Origin: an uncultured Porphyromonadaceae bacterium
Lineage (GTDB): Bacteria > Bacteroidota > Bacteroidia > Bacteroidales > Barnesiellaceae_A
Length of the DNA stretch: 48,367 nt
NCBI GenBank assembly: GCA_900538705.1
Contig: UPZG01000010.1
Coordinates: 1 to 48,367, forward strand
Direction of reading: 5' to 3'
Shown here: positions 25,780 through 33,315 of the stretch, piece after piece
How the letters are laid out: each line of letters starts with the position of its first letter
Numbering within the stretch: position 1 is the stretch's first letter
The notes under the pieces: model-generated
Databases searched by the model: none
The model's input: only the letters and a program-made list of their open reading frames with translations
Told to the model about the DNA's origin: nothing
Position numbers and translations under genes: made by a program

Positions 25780-28662
25780 TTAGAACTTTAAAGCGACGTT
25801 GAGGAACATATTGAAGCCCCATGCGTAATAGTAGCGGTTGGGGAATTTGTCGACTGTTTGTATCGCTTTGACTGCGCTGCGGGTATTGCGGCTCAGACGA
25901 GCTTGCTGGTAACCACCTGTTACGAGGTCGGTATTGTTGAGCAGGTTGTTGAGGCTGAGGTTGATGTTGAGCTGTTGCTTACGGTTGTTGAAGTAGAGGA
26001 CTTTACCTACCGAAGCATCGAGCAGGAAGCCGCCTTTGAGGCGCTCTTGGGTGCCTAAGAGATCTTTTTGTTCCTCGGTATAACCTGCATAGTATTGCAT
26101 TTGTCCGTCTTTATTGGGGTAGTAACCACCTTTGACGTTCATCTCGGTGAAACGCGAAGGCGAGAAGTCGAGGTAGTTTTTGTCGAAGTACGAGAGTGTA
26201 ACGTCGGCAAACCACATCTGGGGATGGAAATAGCTGAGTGTTGCACTCACGGCGAGTTGCGGGCCGTTACTTACCATAAGGTCTTTGGTGTATACGGTCT
26301 CTATCACATCGGTACTTTCGGTAAGGTCGGTGGGTATCTCGCCGGTAAATACATTACAACCATTCTCGGCGCTCATTACACCCAGAGCATTGTCGGTGTA
26401 GCGATAGTCGCCATAAGTACCGGCCAATTGCAGTGAGAAGCCGTAGATGAGGTCTATGTCGAGGCCAAGCTCTACGCCACGGAATACACGGTCTACACCG
26501 CTTAGTGTGTGGTTGACGAATGTGTGGAACTCGTCATTGTAGTAGCCGGTGCTTTCGGTACCGTCTTGCATGTGTGTTTGGAAGAGGGTGAGTCGGCCTT
26601 GTATGCGTGAGTAGTTAAACATCCAGTTCAGGTCGTAAGAGAGAACTTTCTCAGAGGTAAGACCCGGGAGTTGTCTGTCTTTTACTCGAGGAGCAACATA
26701 GCTGTATGAAGGTAGCGGGGCACGGCTCTCGATAAGTCCGTTCACTACTACGCGGTTGTGGGCGTCGGCTTTCCAGGTGAGACCGGCTTTGAATGCCGGG
26801 TCGAGGAAGTAGGTGAGTTTGCCGAAGCCTTTCGATTGCTCGCCTATCACTTCGGCACGACCGTTACGCATAAGACCTTCGCGTTGGAATTGCGTGTAAT
26901 TGAGAGCCAAAGCATAGTAAATATCGAAGTGGCGGGTATTCCAATAATTATCGATGAATGCCGAAGCCTTTACAACATGCAGGTTATAGTTGTAACCGAA
27001 TACATCGCCTTCGCGAACGGCACGGTTGGGATTGTCGAGGTCGTTTTGGATAATGATAGCATTGTTGCTGAAATCGCGCTCGGCAAATTGGTCGATATCT
27101 ATCCATTGGTTACCACCCAACAGGTCGTCGACAGTCTTATAGTGCATACCTTTGCCGTATTTGCCCGACACTCCGGCGTGCAATAACAGTTTGTCGTTGA
27201 TTTGGTTGGTATAGAGAGCATTGAGAGTCGACTCCATGAGGTCGTTGTGTCGGCGTTCCAAAATATAGTGGGCACTGGCCGAGGGGTCGGCGGCGTTGTT
27301 CAGGTAGTTGGCCTGGTAGAGCGCTGCCCAGTTGATTTGCGTCACGTCGGTATTGTTGTTAATCCATTCGTTGCGCAGAGAATTATAAAGGTCGGTGTTT
27401 ACATCGTTGTAGAATGGGTTATCGGTGTCTTCCGGACCGTTTACATTGAGGTTGGTATATTGGAAGCTCGGCAAGTTGCGGTAGTAGTCGGGGCGAGGGT
27501 CGGGCGCATTGTAGAATGCCAATGCACTGTTGCTATATTTATTATAGTGGTATGCTGCACCTATTTTGAGGTTGCTGCGGTCATTGATTTTCCAGTCGTA
27601 GTTGACAATGACAGTAGGGTCGTAGCTTTGTACGATGCGCGAGTTGCGCACTTTGCCGTCTTGGTAGCCCCAGTAAGAGTTGTAGTATATACCGCGGTAG
27701 TCGTATACTTCTTGCGTCGATGCACTCGATTGTCCGCGTTCGGTGGGGGCACCCCACGTGGTTATGGCTATGCTGTGGTCTCCGAATATCTTTTGTGCTG
27801 CAAAGAAATAGCCGAACGAGTTGTATGAAGTACCCTCGTTGCGACCTTTGTCAGCCCAGCGATATACAAGAGAGCCGGTGAATGCCCAGCCATTGTCCAT
27901 AATACCTGTAGCGTAGGTGGCTTGTCCGCGCAGCATGTAAGAGCGGTTGGTATATGAGAGGCCTACATGTGCTCCTGCTGCATATTCGGCAGCATAGGTG
28001 TTGATGTTGGTAGAGCCGGTGAGAGAGCCGAATGAGTAGCCTGTCATGTCGAGACCGTTAACGACATCTTTGTTGCGGGTAGCGTTGTTGAGGCCACCGA
28101 TACCTGAATAGTTGAACCTGCCGCGCTCGCTGTCGGTAAAATCAATACCGTTGATAGAGGTGGCATGGTCGCGTTGGTCATAACCTCTCAATGAAAAGCG
28201 CATGGGGCTGAATGTGTAGCTCGTGGCGCTGAGATAGGGGTCGTCTGACGAAGAGGTGAGGTAGGCTATCGATTGACTTGCAGCAGCGCCTTCGTCTTCA
28301 AGCATCGACTCGTCAAAAAGAAGGGCATTGTCTTCGACGCTCATGTCGTCGATTACAACTTTGCGTTGCATCTCAGTGTTGATAACCAACGGAGTAGAAA
28401 CCACGGTAATGTTGATGGATTGTGGCTCAAAGCCATTTTTAGAAAAAGTAATTGTTGTTTTACCCTCGGTTACGTTTTGTAATTCAAATTGGCCTTCAAA
28501 ACCTGTTTTTACGGTCTTCCCGTCGTTCGGAATTGATACCAATACATCTGCGAGGGGTGTTTTTGTTTCATTATCGACAACAACGCCTTGCACTATACCT
28601 GCTACTGCTGGCAGGCAAGCGGCAAAAGAGAGCAGTATTGTTGTCCAAAAAAATCGCTTCAT
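25780..28662 (-). CDS. TonB-dependent outer-membrane receptor
   Basis: A 960-residue receptor. Signal peptide 1-22; a carboxypeptidase-regulatory-like (Ig-like) domain at about 23-92 (GIVQGVVVDNETKTPLADVLVSI); a plug domain at about 105-245 (RFSLRGYDQRDHATSINGIDF); then a large barrel ending NVALKF with terminal phenylalanine. It lacks the long N-terminal STN extension and has no SusD gene behind it, so it is not a standard SusC. It is the first gene of a three-gene operon. Import would be energised by TonB-ExbBD, which is not in this window. The divergent secreted nuclease hints at nucleic-acid-derived or phosphate-containing ligands, but the sequence alone does not show the substrate. Confidence 0.88.
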   Translation of the reverse strand: MKRFFWTTILLSFAACLPAVAGIVQGVVVDNETKTPLADVLVSIPNDGKTVKTGFEGQFELQNVTEGKTTITFSKNGFEPQSINITVVSTPLVINTEMQRKVVIDDMSVEDNALLFDESMLEDEGAAASQSIAYLTSSSDDPYLSATSYTFSPMRFSLRGYDQRDHATSINGIDFTDSERGRFNYSGIGGLNNATRNKDVVNGLDMTGYSFGSLTGSTNINTYAAEYAAGAHVGLSYTNRSYMLRGQATYATGIMDNGWAFTGSLVYRWADKGRNEGTSYNSFGYFFAAQKIFGDHSIAITTWGAPTERGQSSASTQEVYDYRGIYYNSYWGYQDGKVRNSRIVQSYDPTVIVNYDWKINDRSNLKIGAAYHYNKYSNSALAFYNAPDPRPDYYRNLPSFQYTNLNVNGPEDTDNPFYNDVNTDLYNSLRNEWINNNTDVTQINWAALYQANYLNNAADPSASAHYILERRHNDLMESTLNALYTNQINDKLLLHAGVSGKYGKGMHYKTVDDLLGGNQWIDIDQFAERDFSNNAIIIQNDLDNPNRAVREGDVFGYNYNLHVVKASAFIDNYWNTRHFDIYYALALNYTQFQREGLMRNGRAEVIGEQSKGFGKLTYFLDPAFKAGLTWKADAHNRVVVNGLIESRAPLPSYSYVAPRVKDRQLPGLTSEKVLSYDLNWMFNYSRIQGRLTLFQTHMQDGTESTGYYNDEFHTFVNHTLSGVDRVFRGVELGLDIDLIYGFSLQLAGTYGDYRYTDNALGVMSAENGCNVFTGEIPTDLTESTDVIETVYTKDLMVSNGPQLAVSATLSYFHPQMWFADVTLSYFDKNYLDFSPSRFTEMNVKGGYYPNKDGQMQYYAGYTEEQKDLLGTQERLKGGFLLDASVGKVLYFNNRKQQLNINLSLNNLLNNTDLVTGGYQQARLSRNTRSAVKAIQTVDKFPNRYYYAWGFNMFLNVALKF

Positions 28663-29037
28663 AAGTAAAGGTTTAATTTTGGAATGATCAGATTGTATAA
28701 ATTTGTTATGTATTGTGCTTTCTATTTATGTGTTTTTACATATTGAATAGTTCATATAACCGCAATCGTCACCGGTTGGGGAGTTGAAAAATAGTAAAGT
28801 GTGCAAATTAAAGAAAAGTTTTCCTATTATCCTATTTCATTACTGTGAAAAATGTTGCTCAACGGCAAATAATACCTTATAAAGAGGATTATATATGATT
28901 GTTGATACCTGTTTTGTACTTTTATATTGCCTGGAGAAACTTTTCATACATATGAGATAACTTATTGAACGGAATATACTATATTTACGCCGTGAAAAAA
29001 ATGGTATATTATATTACATATTGTAAATAGAGGTGAT
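28663..29037. other. Divergent control region between receptor operon and nuclease gene
   Basis: These 375 AT-rich bases separate the two divergent units. No gene fits. TAAATTTG at 28698-28705 (plus) matches the -7 consensus, with TTTG at 28678-28681 only 16 bases upstream. TATATTTA at 28980-28987 is a one-mismatch -7 element 50 bases before the nuclease start. On the minus strand I found only imperfect matches. No clear operator palindrome was recognised. Confidence 0.4.
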
Positions 29038-30078
29038 ATGAAGAAATTTCTTTTATTCGTTTTATTGAGTTTTGCTATTACAGCCGTTGCCTATTCGCAA
29101 GGCAAGGTCGCTGTATATTCTGTAGCATTTTATAACTTGGAGAACCTTTTCGATACCATCGATCAACCTGATGTACTCGACGAGGAGTTTACGCCTTCGG
29201 GATCTTATCGCTGGGGTGCATTGAAATATCGTAACAAAATAAACAATCTTGCTTATGTGTTGAGTAAGCTTGGCACAGACAAGTTTTGCCCCCAAGGCCC
29301 TGCTGTGATAGGTGTGAGTGAGTTGGAGAACCGTGGTGTGCTGGAAGATTTGATAGCTGCTGATGCTCTGGCCGGTCGCAACTATGGTATTGTACACTTC
29401 GATAGCCCCGATCGTCGCGGTGTTGATGTAGCATTACTTTATGATAAAAATCAGTTTGTTGTCGATACAGCTATTAGTGTACGCCTGCATTTGAAATGCG
29501 CTCCCGACGTACTCACTCGCGACCAGCTCCTGGTAAGCGGTAGGTTAGCCGGTGAAAGGGTACACTTTATTGTCAACCACTGGCCTTCACGTTGGGGTGG
29601 AGAAGAGGCCTCAAGCCCCCGTCGGGAAGAGGCAGCTGCTCTTTCGCGCCATTTGGCCGACTCTGTGTTGGCTGCCGATCCTAATTCGAAAGTCATAATC
29701 ATGGGCGACCTTAACGATGACCCGTATAACAAAAGTGTAAGCGAGGTGATAGGTGCCGTGAAAACGCAAGATGAAGTAAAACCCGGTGGCTACTTCAATG
29801 CCATGTGGGAGCTTTATGACCGTGGTATAGGAACTCTGGCATATAACGGAACATGGAACTTGTTTGATCAGATGTTACTTTCGGCCAACCTTATAGGTAA
29901 GGACCGTTCGTCTTTGAAGTATTTTAAGACCGAGATTTTCAACAAAGATTTCTTGTGTCAGAAAACCGGTAAGTACAAAGGTTATCCGTTGCGTACACAT
30001 GCGCAAGGCCGTTACCTTAACGGATATAGCGACCACTTCCCTGTCATCATTTACTTGGCAAAACGCGTATCGGAATAA
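29038..30078 (+). CDS. Secreted endonuclease/exonuclease/phosphatase family enzyme
   Basis: A 346-residue protein with a signal peptide (1-20, ending AYS). The EEP (DNase I/exonuclease III) fold residues are all present: N33 in FYNLENLFD, E95 in SELEN, N180-H181 in VNHWPSR, D224 and N226 in GDLNDDP, and D332-H333 in YSDHFP. This set supports a metal-dependent phosphodiesterase or nuclease acting in the periplasm or outside. DNA, RNA and phospholipid or inositol-phosphate head groups are all cut by members of this superfamily. It lies opposite the receptor operon, sharing its control region, and is closed by a strong terminator. Confidence 0.85.
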   Translation: MKKFLLFVLLSFAITAVAYSQGKVAVYSVAFYNLENLFDTIDQPDVLDEEFTPSGSYRWGALKYRNKINNLAYVLSKLGTDKFCPQGPAVIGVSELENRGVLEDLIAADALAGRNYGIVHFDSPDRRGVDVALLYDKNQFVVDTAISVRLHLKCAPDVLTRDQLLVSGRLAGERVHFIVNHWPSRWGGEEASSPRREEAAALSRHLADSVLAADPNSKVIIMGDLNDDPYNKSVSEVIGAVKTQDEVKPGGYFNAMWELYDRGIGTLAYNGTWNLFDQMLLSANLIGKDRSSLKYFKTEIFNKDFLCQKTGKYKGYPLRTHAQGRYLNGYSDHFPVIIYLAKRVSE

Positions 30079-30135
30079 TTTCGACATCTGAAAAAGAAGT
30101 AATAGTATAGCCTCTTATGTGAGGAGTGATGATAA

Positions 30136-30172
30136 AAACATCCCTGCCAGAGAGTTTCTGGCAGGGATGTTT
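30136..30172. terminator. Bidirectional terminator between nuclease and PP2C genes
   Basis: A perfect 16-bp stem (30136-30151 with 30157-30172) around a 5-base loop, with A/T-rich flanks on both sides. It lies 57 bases past the nuclease stop and 52 past the stop of the minus-strand phosphatase gene. Confidence 0.85.
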
Positions 30173-30224
30173 ATTATATAATATGTAATATGGAGATTTG
30201 CCTTTGCGATGTTATTCTTGTGCT

Positions 30225-31100
30225 TTATCCAAAGAAGGGAACTGATTCTGTGTTTTCGCGCGATGCATTCTCTATACCTCCAGCCTCGACATACAGAATA
30301 GCAACTGTGATATTGTCGTTTCCTCCGGCCTCTATGGCTGCTTTGATGAGGGCTGAGCAGGCTTCACGGGGTTCGGCGTTATATTGTAACAAGAGTTTTG
30401 CAATAGATTCGTCGTCGAGAAGCTCGGTAAGGCCATCACTGCATAGCATTAGAGAGTCGCCGGTTGCCAAAGGAAGAAGAGTAGTGTCGGGTCGTACATT
30501 CTGACGGTCGTCGCCGAGGTATCGCGTAATACGCTTGCGACCCGGGTGCATGGCGGCATGAAAAGCGTCAATGCGGCCGGAGTCTAAGAGTTCCTGTATA
30601 TAAAGGTGGTCGCGCGTAAGTTGTTTGAGACCCATCTGCGGGTTGTACAGATAGGCGCGGCTATCGCCACACCAGGCGATATGGGCTTTTTTGTCAAATA
30701 CCCAGGCGGCCACGAGGGTCGTACCCATACCCCATGTAGTACGGTCGTCGTATACGCGCTGTTTGATACGTCGGTCGGCCGTACTGCTTACGACTTTGAG
30801 GTATTGCATGCCATTTTCGTCAGTTTCGACTGCCGAAGGTTCCATGTAGCCCGGAGAAAAATATTTGATAAAGGTTTGTACTGTGATGTCGGCTGCGACT
30901 TCTCCGGCATTCATGTCACCCATACCATCGGCTACGACAATCATGGCACCGTCAGTCTGGTCGGGTAGCGATACTTCGGCACATTGAGTCTCCCAGTTGG
31001 CCGCAGCCAGTGAGGGACAAATAGCAAATCGGTCTTCGTTATTGCTGCGGCGTAATCCAATATTGGTCTCGGCCGCTATTTTTATTTGCATATTATCCAT
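30225..31100 (-). CDS. PP2C-family serine/threonine protein phosphatase
   Basis: A 291-residue soluble phosphatase. PP2C motifs in order: NNEDRF near residue 20; VADGMGDMNAGEVAA near 56-70, whose DG supplies a metal ligand; WCGDSRAYLY in the middle; LCSDGLTE; and GGNDNITVAIL at the end, with the last metal aspartate. Such enzymes (Stp/PrpC type) reverse Hanks-type kinase phosphorylation. No kinase gene adjoins it. Starts at MDNMQ or the fourth-codon MQIK are both possible. An ideal -7 element and a CAAA (TTTG on the minus strand) 20 bases further lie just upstream. Confidence 0.9.
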   Translation of the reverse strand: MDNMQIKIAAETNIGLRRSNNEDRFAICPSLAAANWETQCAEVSLPDQTDGAMIVVADGMGDMNAGEVAADITVQTFIKYFSPGYMEPSAVETDENGMQYLKVVSSTADRRIKQRVYDDRTTWGMGTTLVAAWVFDKKAHIAWCGDSRAYLYNPQMGLKQLTRDHLYIQELLDSGRIDAFHAAMHPGRKRITRYLGDDRQNVRPDTTLLPLATGDSLMLCSDGLTELLDDESIAKLLLQYNAEPREACSALIKAAIEAGGNDNITVAILYVEAGGIENASRENTESVPFFG

Positions 31101-31122
31101 AATTGTAGGATTATTGAGGCTG

Positions 31123-31154
31123 CAAAATTATCCTTTAGTGACGAAATTAGCAAA
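31123..31154 (-). promoter_or_regulatory. Promoter of the PP2C gene
   Basis: On the minus strand TTTG (31151-31154), a 20-base spacer and TAATTTTG (31123-31130), 22 bases before the start codon. Confidence 0.7.
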
Positions 31155-31231
31155 AATAATGTGCGCAGAAACAGTTAAATGTTGGCGTGCATTTGTTATT
31201 TCGTTGATTCCTATATAGTTGTGTGTTGTTG

Positions 31232-31696
31232 TTACAATTCGTCGTCTGACTCATAGGCCTCTTCGATACCCGTATTGAGCGATTGCATTTCGGCATATTC
31301 GTTCCACTCGGGGTCATTTTCGGTGTAGATACTTATGGGTAGCTTTTCAAAAGGGGTGAGGGCTTCGTTGAGTTTGTTTCCGAAGGCAGCGACATTACGA
31401 GTATAGAAAATCATATTTCGCTCATCGTCACCGGTATATATGCCGGTGAGAATGGCTAGTTTGTCTTTTTCCATCGCTTTCTTGAGTGCGATGAGGACAT
31501 TTTCCATCAGTTCGGCATTCTTTTCGTCGGGCATGCCTTTGGCGTCGGGGCTATAATGCCACGTCACTTCGACACGGAAAGGGAACTTGCCAGATTCTTT
31601 AAACTCGTCAATGTGACATCGTCCCGATATAAATATGGTGCGGTTGTTGGTTTCGCTTTCAGCAATAGCTGTAAACCATTCGTCTGTGAGTTTCAT
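31232..31696 (-). CDS. DUF695-like protein
   Basis: A 154-residue soluble, acidic protein. The segments WHYSPDAKGMPDEKNAELMENV, KDKLAILTGIYTGDDERNMIFYTRN and PISIYTENDPEWNEY agree with my memory of DUF695, a domain of unknown function common in Bacteroides. No catalytic signature is evident; the acidic tail (EEAYESDDEL) is unusual. It follows the histone-like gene, separated by a terminator hairpin that ends just before its start codon, so it may be read at a lower level from the same promoter. Confidence 0.65.
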   Translation of the reverse strand: MKLTDEWFTAIAESETNNRTIFISGRCHIDEFKESGKFPFRVEVTWHYSPDAKGMPDEKNAELMENVLIALKKAMEKDKLAILTGIYTGDDERNMIFYTRNVAAFGNKLNEALTPFEKLPISIYTENDPEWNEYAEMQSLNTGIEEAYESDDEL

Positions 31697-31704
31697 GATG
31701 AAAG

Positions 31705-31743
31705 AAAAAACTTCACCAATTTTTGTTATTGGCGAAGTTTTTT
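31705..31743 (-). terminator. Terminator of the histone H1-like gene
   Basis: A stem of 16 bp (31705-31720 with 31728-31743; one non-Watson-Crick pair, which is G-U in the minus-strand RNA) with a 7-base loop and a T-rich tail. It lies 27 bases past the stop of the small gene and directly before the DUF695 start. Confidence 0.85.
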
Positions 31744-31769
31744 AATTTTGAGACTGGGAAAATGATACA

Positions 31770-31946
31770 TTATTTTTTTCCTGCTTCGATAGATGCTTTA
31801 CGGAACTCTTTGAAAAGTGATTCCAGTTCCAAGCTGGCTTTGCGAGCACGAACGCCGGCTGCTTTATTCCCTTTTTCAACTACGGCGTTTGCATTGGTTT
31901 CAAAGGTTTCCCACTCTTTTTTAATTTTTTCAACTAAAGTCTCCAT
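31770..31946 (-). CDS. Histone H1-like DNA-binding protein (Hc1 family)
   Basis: A 58-residue protein, too short for many gene callers. It starts METLVEKIKKEWETFE and ends FKEFRKASIEAGKK, with the core VEKGNKAAGVRARKASLELE. This is the pattern of the small Bacteroidetes Hc1/histone H1-like proteins, a lysine-rich helical hairpin that binds DNA or RNA and compacts the nucleoid. It has a -7 element at 32020-32027 and its own terminator, so it is probably strongly expressed. The reading frame, a start codon with an upstream purine-rich site (AAAAAGAGCTT) and the composition support a real gene. Confidence 0.85.
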   Translation of the reverse strand: METLVEKIKKEWETFETNANAVVEKGNKAAGVRARKASLELESLFKEFRKASIEAGKK

Positions 31947-32019
31947 GATAAGCTCTTTTTAATAGTTAATAGTATTGTTATTTATATGTTTTCCTATTTT
32001 TTGCCTATTATTGATGCTG

Positions 32020-32027
32020 CAAATTTA
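32020..32027 (-). promoter_or_regulatory. Probable -7 element of the H1-like gene
   Basis: Minus-strand TAAATTTG matches TAnnTTTG perfectly, 74 bases before the start codon. The -33 position carries no clear TTTG. Confidence 0.45.
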
Positions 32028-32177
32028 AGATAAATAACCGAAATGCTTACTGCTTTCGTTGAAAATAATAGGATAAAACGAGAAGTTATAGTTAATAAAA
32101 CTAAAATTATGATTTACGCGTATGCTGTGAAGCATAAAAACCGCTTCTTATGGCTTTTGTAAGCCTCTTTGAGAATG

Positions 32178-33095
32178 TTAGTGAATTGTTGCGGTTTGTT
32201 GCTTCTTGTTTTTTTTATCTTTTAGTGCTATTTGGGTGGAGTTGATAATGTTTTGCCATACTACATATGAGGCCGGTGCTACCGATGCAATGGGGTGCAG
32301 GTAGGTGAGAGCCATCCATATGGCTAAAACCGTATTTTTTTGTCCCAGGCCTTGTGCTCCCGAGACCTTATCTCCGTAGACTGATCCTATTTTCCGCCCG
32401 GCGTAGAATTGCATTACGCAGCATAGCAAGGCTATGGCAGCCATTGCAATCTCTTCCGGTATATATGAAGCGGGTTGTTGTAGTACGAAGTTGACCGATT
32501 TTCCCACGACAATAAAGAGCGATACAGCCCAGAGATAGAATGCAATGCTTTGTTTGGAGCGTATGGCTTCGTGTACGCGGGGAAGGAAACGTTGGAGAAG
32601 TACAGCTGTAAGTAATGGTAATAGTAGCAAGGGAAGTACTTGTTGGCAGATGGTGAGGCATGACTGGGCAAATCCCATATCGGTATGTGTTCCTATGAAG
32701 GAGAAATATATGGGCGAGAGTATCGCTACTGCCATATTGCTGAGAAGACTATATGACACGAGTACCGAAAGGTTGCCTCCCAACATGGCCGCTACTACTG
32801 GAGCAGAAGTAGCTGTTGGACAGAAGATACAAATGAACGCACCCTCGGCTACTGCTGGGTCCCAAAGAGCAAGCAGGGCGTAAAAGAGCCAGCATACACC
32901 TGTTTGTAAAAGGACAAGCCAAAAGTACATGGGCGATATGTGTAGGCTGTGTAGCGAGAGCTTGCAATAAGTTACCAACAACATGGCGAATATCAGATAG
33001 GGAGTGAGAAAGACGAGATATCCTGCAATGTCGTGTGCAAAAGCTCCGGCAATCATGGCGATGGGCAATGTAAAAGTGCGTACTCGTTGTGTCAT
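32178..33095 (-). CDS. Bile acid:sodium symporter (BASS) family transporter
   Basis: A 305-residue inner-membrane protein with nine to ten helices. The two discontinuous-helix regions of the family are visible: CPTATSAPVVAAMLGGN near 91-107 and GLGQKNTVLAIWMALTYLHP near 248-267, with the conserved N/T and Q/N residues that bind sodium and ligand. Family members move bile acids, pantoate, arsenite or 2-keto acids by sodium symport; the ligand here is undetermined. It has a -7 element of its own (33119-33126) and lies after the terminator of the pectate lyase gene, so it is independent of it. Confidence 0.82.
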   Translation of the reverse strand: MTQRVRTFTLPIAMIAGAFAHDIAGYLVFLTPYLIFAMLLVTYCKLSLHSLHISPMYFWLVLLQTGVCWLFYALLALWDPAVAEGAFICIFCPTATSAPVVAAMLGGNLSVLVSYSLLSNMAVAILSPIYFSFIGTHTDMGFAQSCLTICQQVLPLLLLPLLTAVLLQRFLPRVHEAIRSKQSIAFYLWAVSLFIVVGKSVNFVLQQPASYIPEEIAMAAIALLCCVMQFYAGRKIGSVYGDKVSGAQGLGQKNTVLAIWMALTYLHPIASVAPASYVVWQNIINSTQIALKDKKNKKQQTATIH

Positions 33096-33118
33096 ACATG
33101 TTATAATTAAAGTCGCGG

Positions 33119-33126
33119 CAAAGGTA
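33119..33126 (-). promoter_or_regulatory. Probable -7 element of the BASS transporter gene
   Basis: Minus-strand TACCTTTG, a perfect -7 match, 23 bases before the start codon. No TTTG is found 19 bases upstream. Confidence 0.45.
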
Positions 33127-33236
33127 GCGATTAGTTGCTCATAATGTGCTGTCTGTCGTCGTTTTTCCTTGCAGGAAGTAATTTCGTAAGTGGTAAGGCT
33201 GTTTGTAGAAGACTGTAGAGCTGTATTGGCATAATA

Positions 33237-33275
33237 AAAAGAGGAAGCAACTCCTTGCGGAGCTCTTCCTCTTTT
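33237..33275 (-). terminator. Terminator of the second pectate lyase gene
   Basis: An 11-bp stem (33237-33247 with 33265-33275) with a further inner helix, followed on the minus strand by a T-rich tail, 40 bases after the lyase stop. Confidence 0.85.
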
Positions 33276-33315
33276 GGACAGTAATTTTTTATAGTTTTTG
33301 TGATAGCTTCAGTGC

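Noticed and set aside
26758..28482. Long plus-strand open frames opposite the TonB receptor gene
   Set aside because: They are antisense frames produced by the codon use of the receptor gene, with low-complexity Val/Ile/Gly composition and no ribosome-binding sites or family resemblance.
25780..28662. Calling the receptor SusC of a polysaccharide locus
   Set aside because: No SusD gene follows and no glycoside hydrolase or lyase adjoins it; its neighbours are DUF5689/DUF6359-like lipoproteins and a nuclease-family enzyme.
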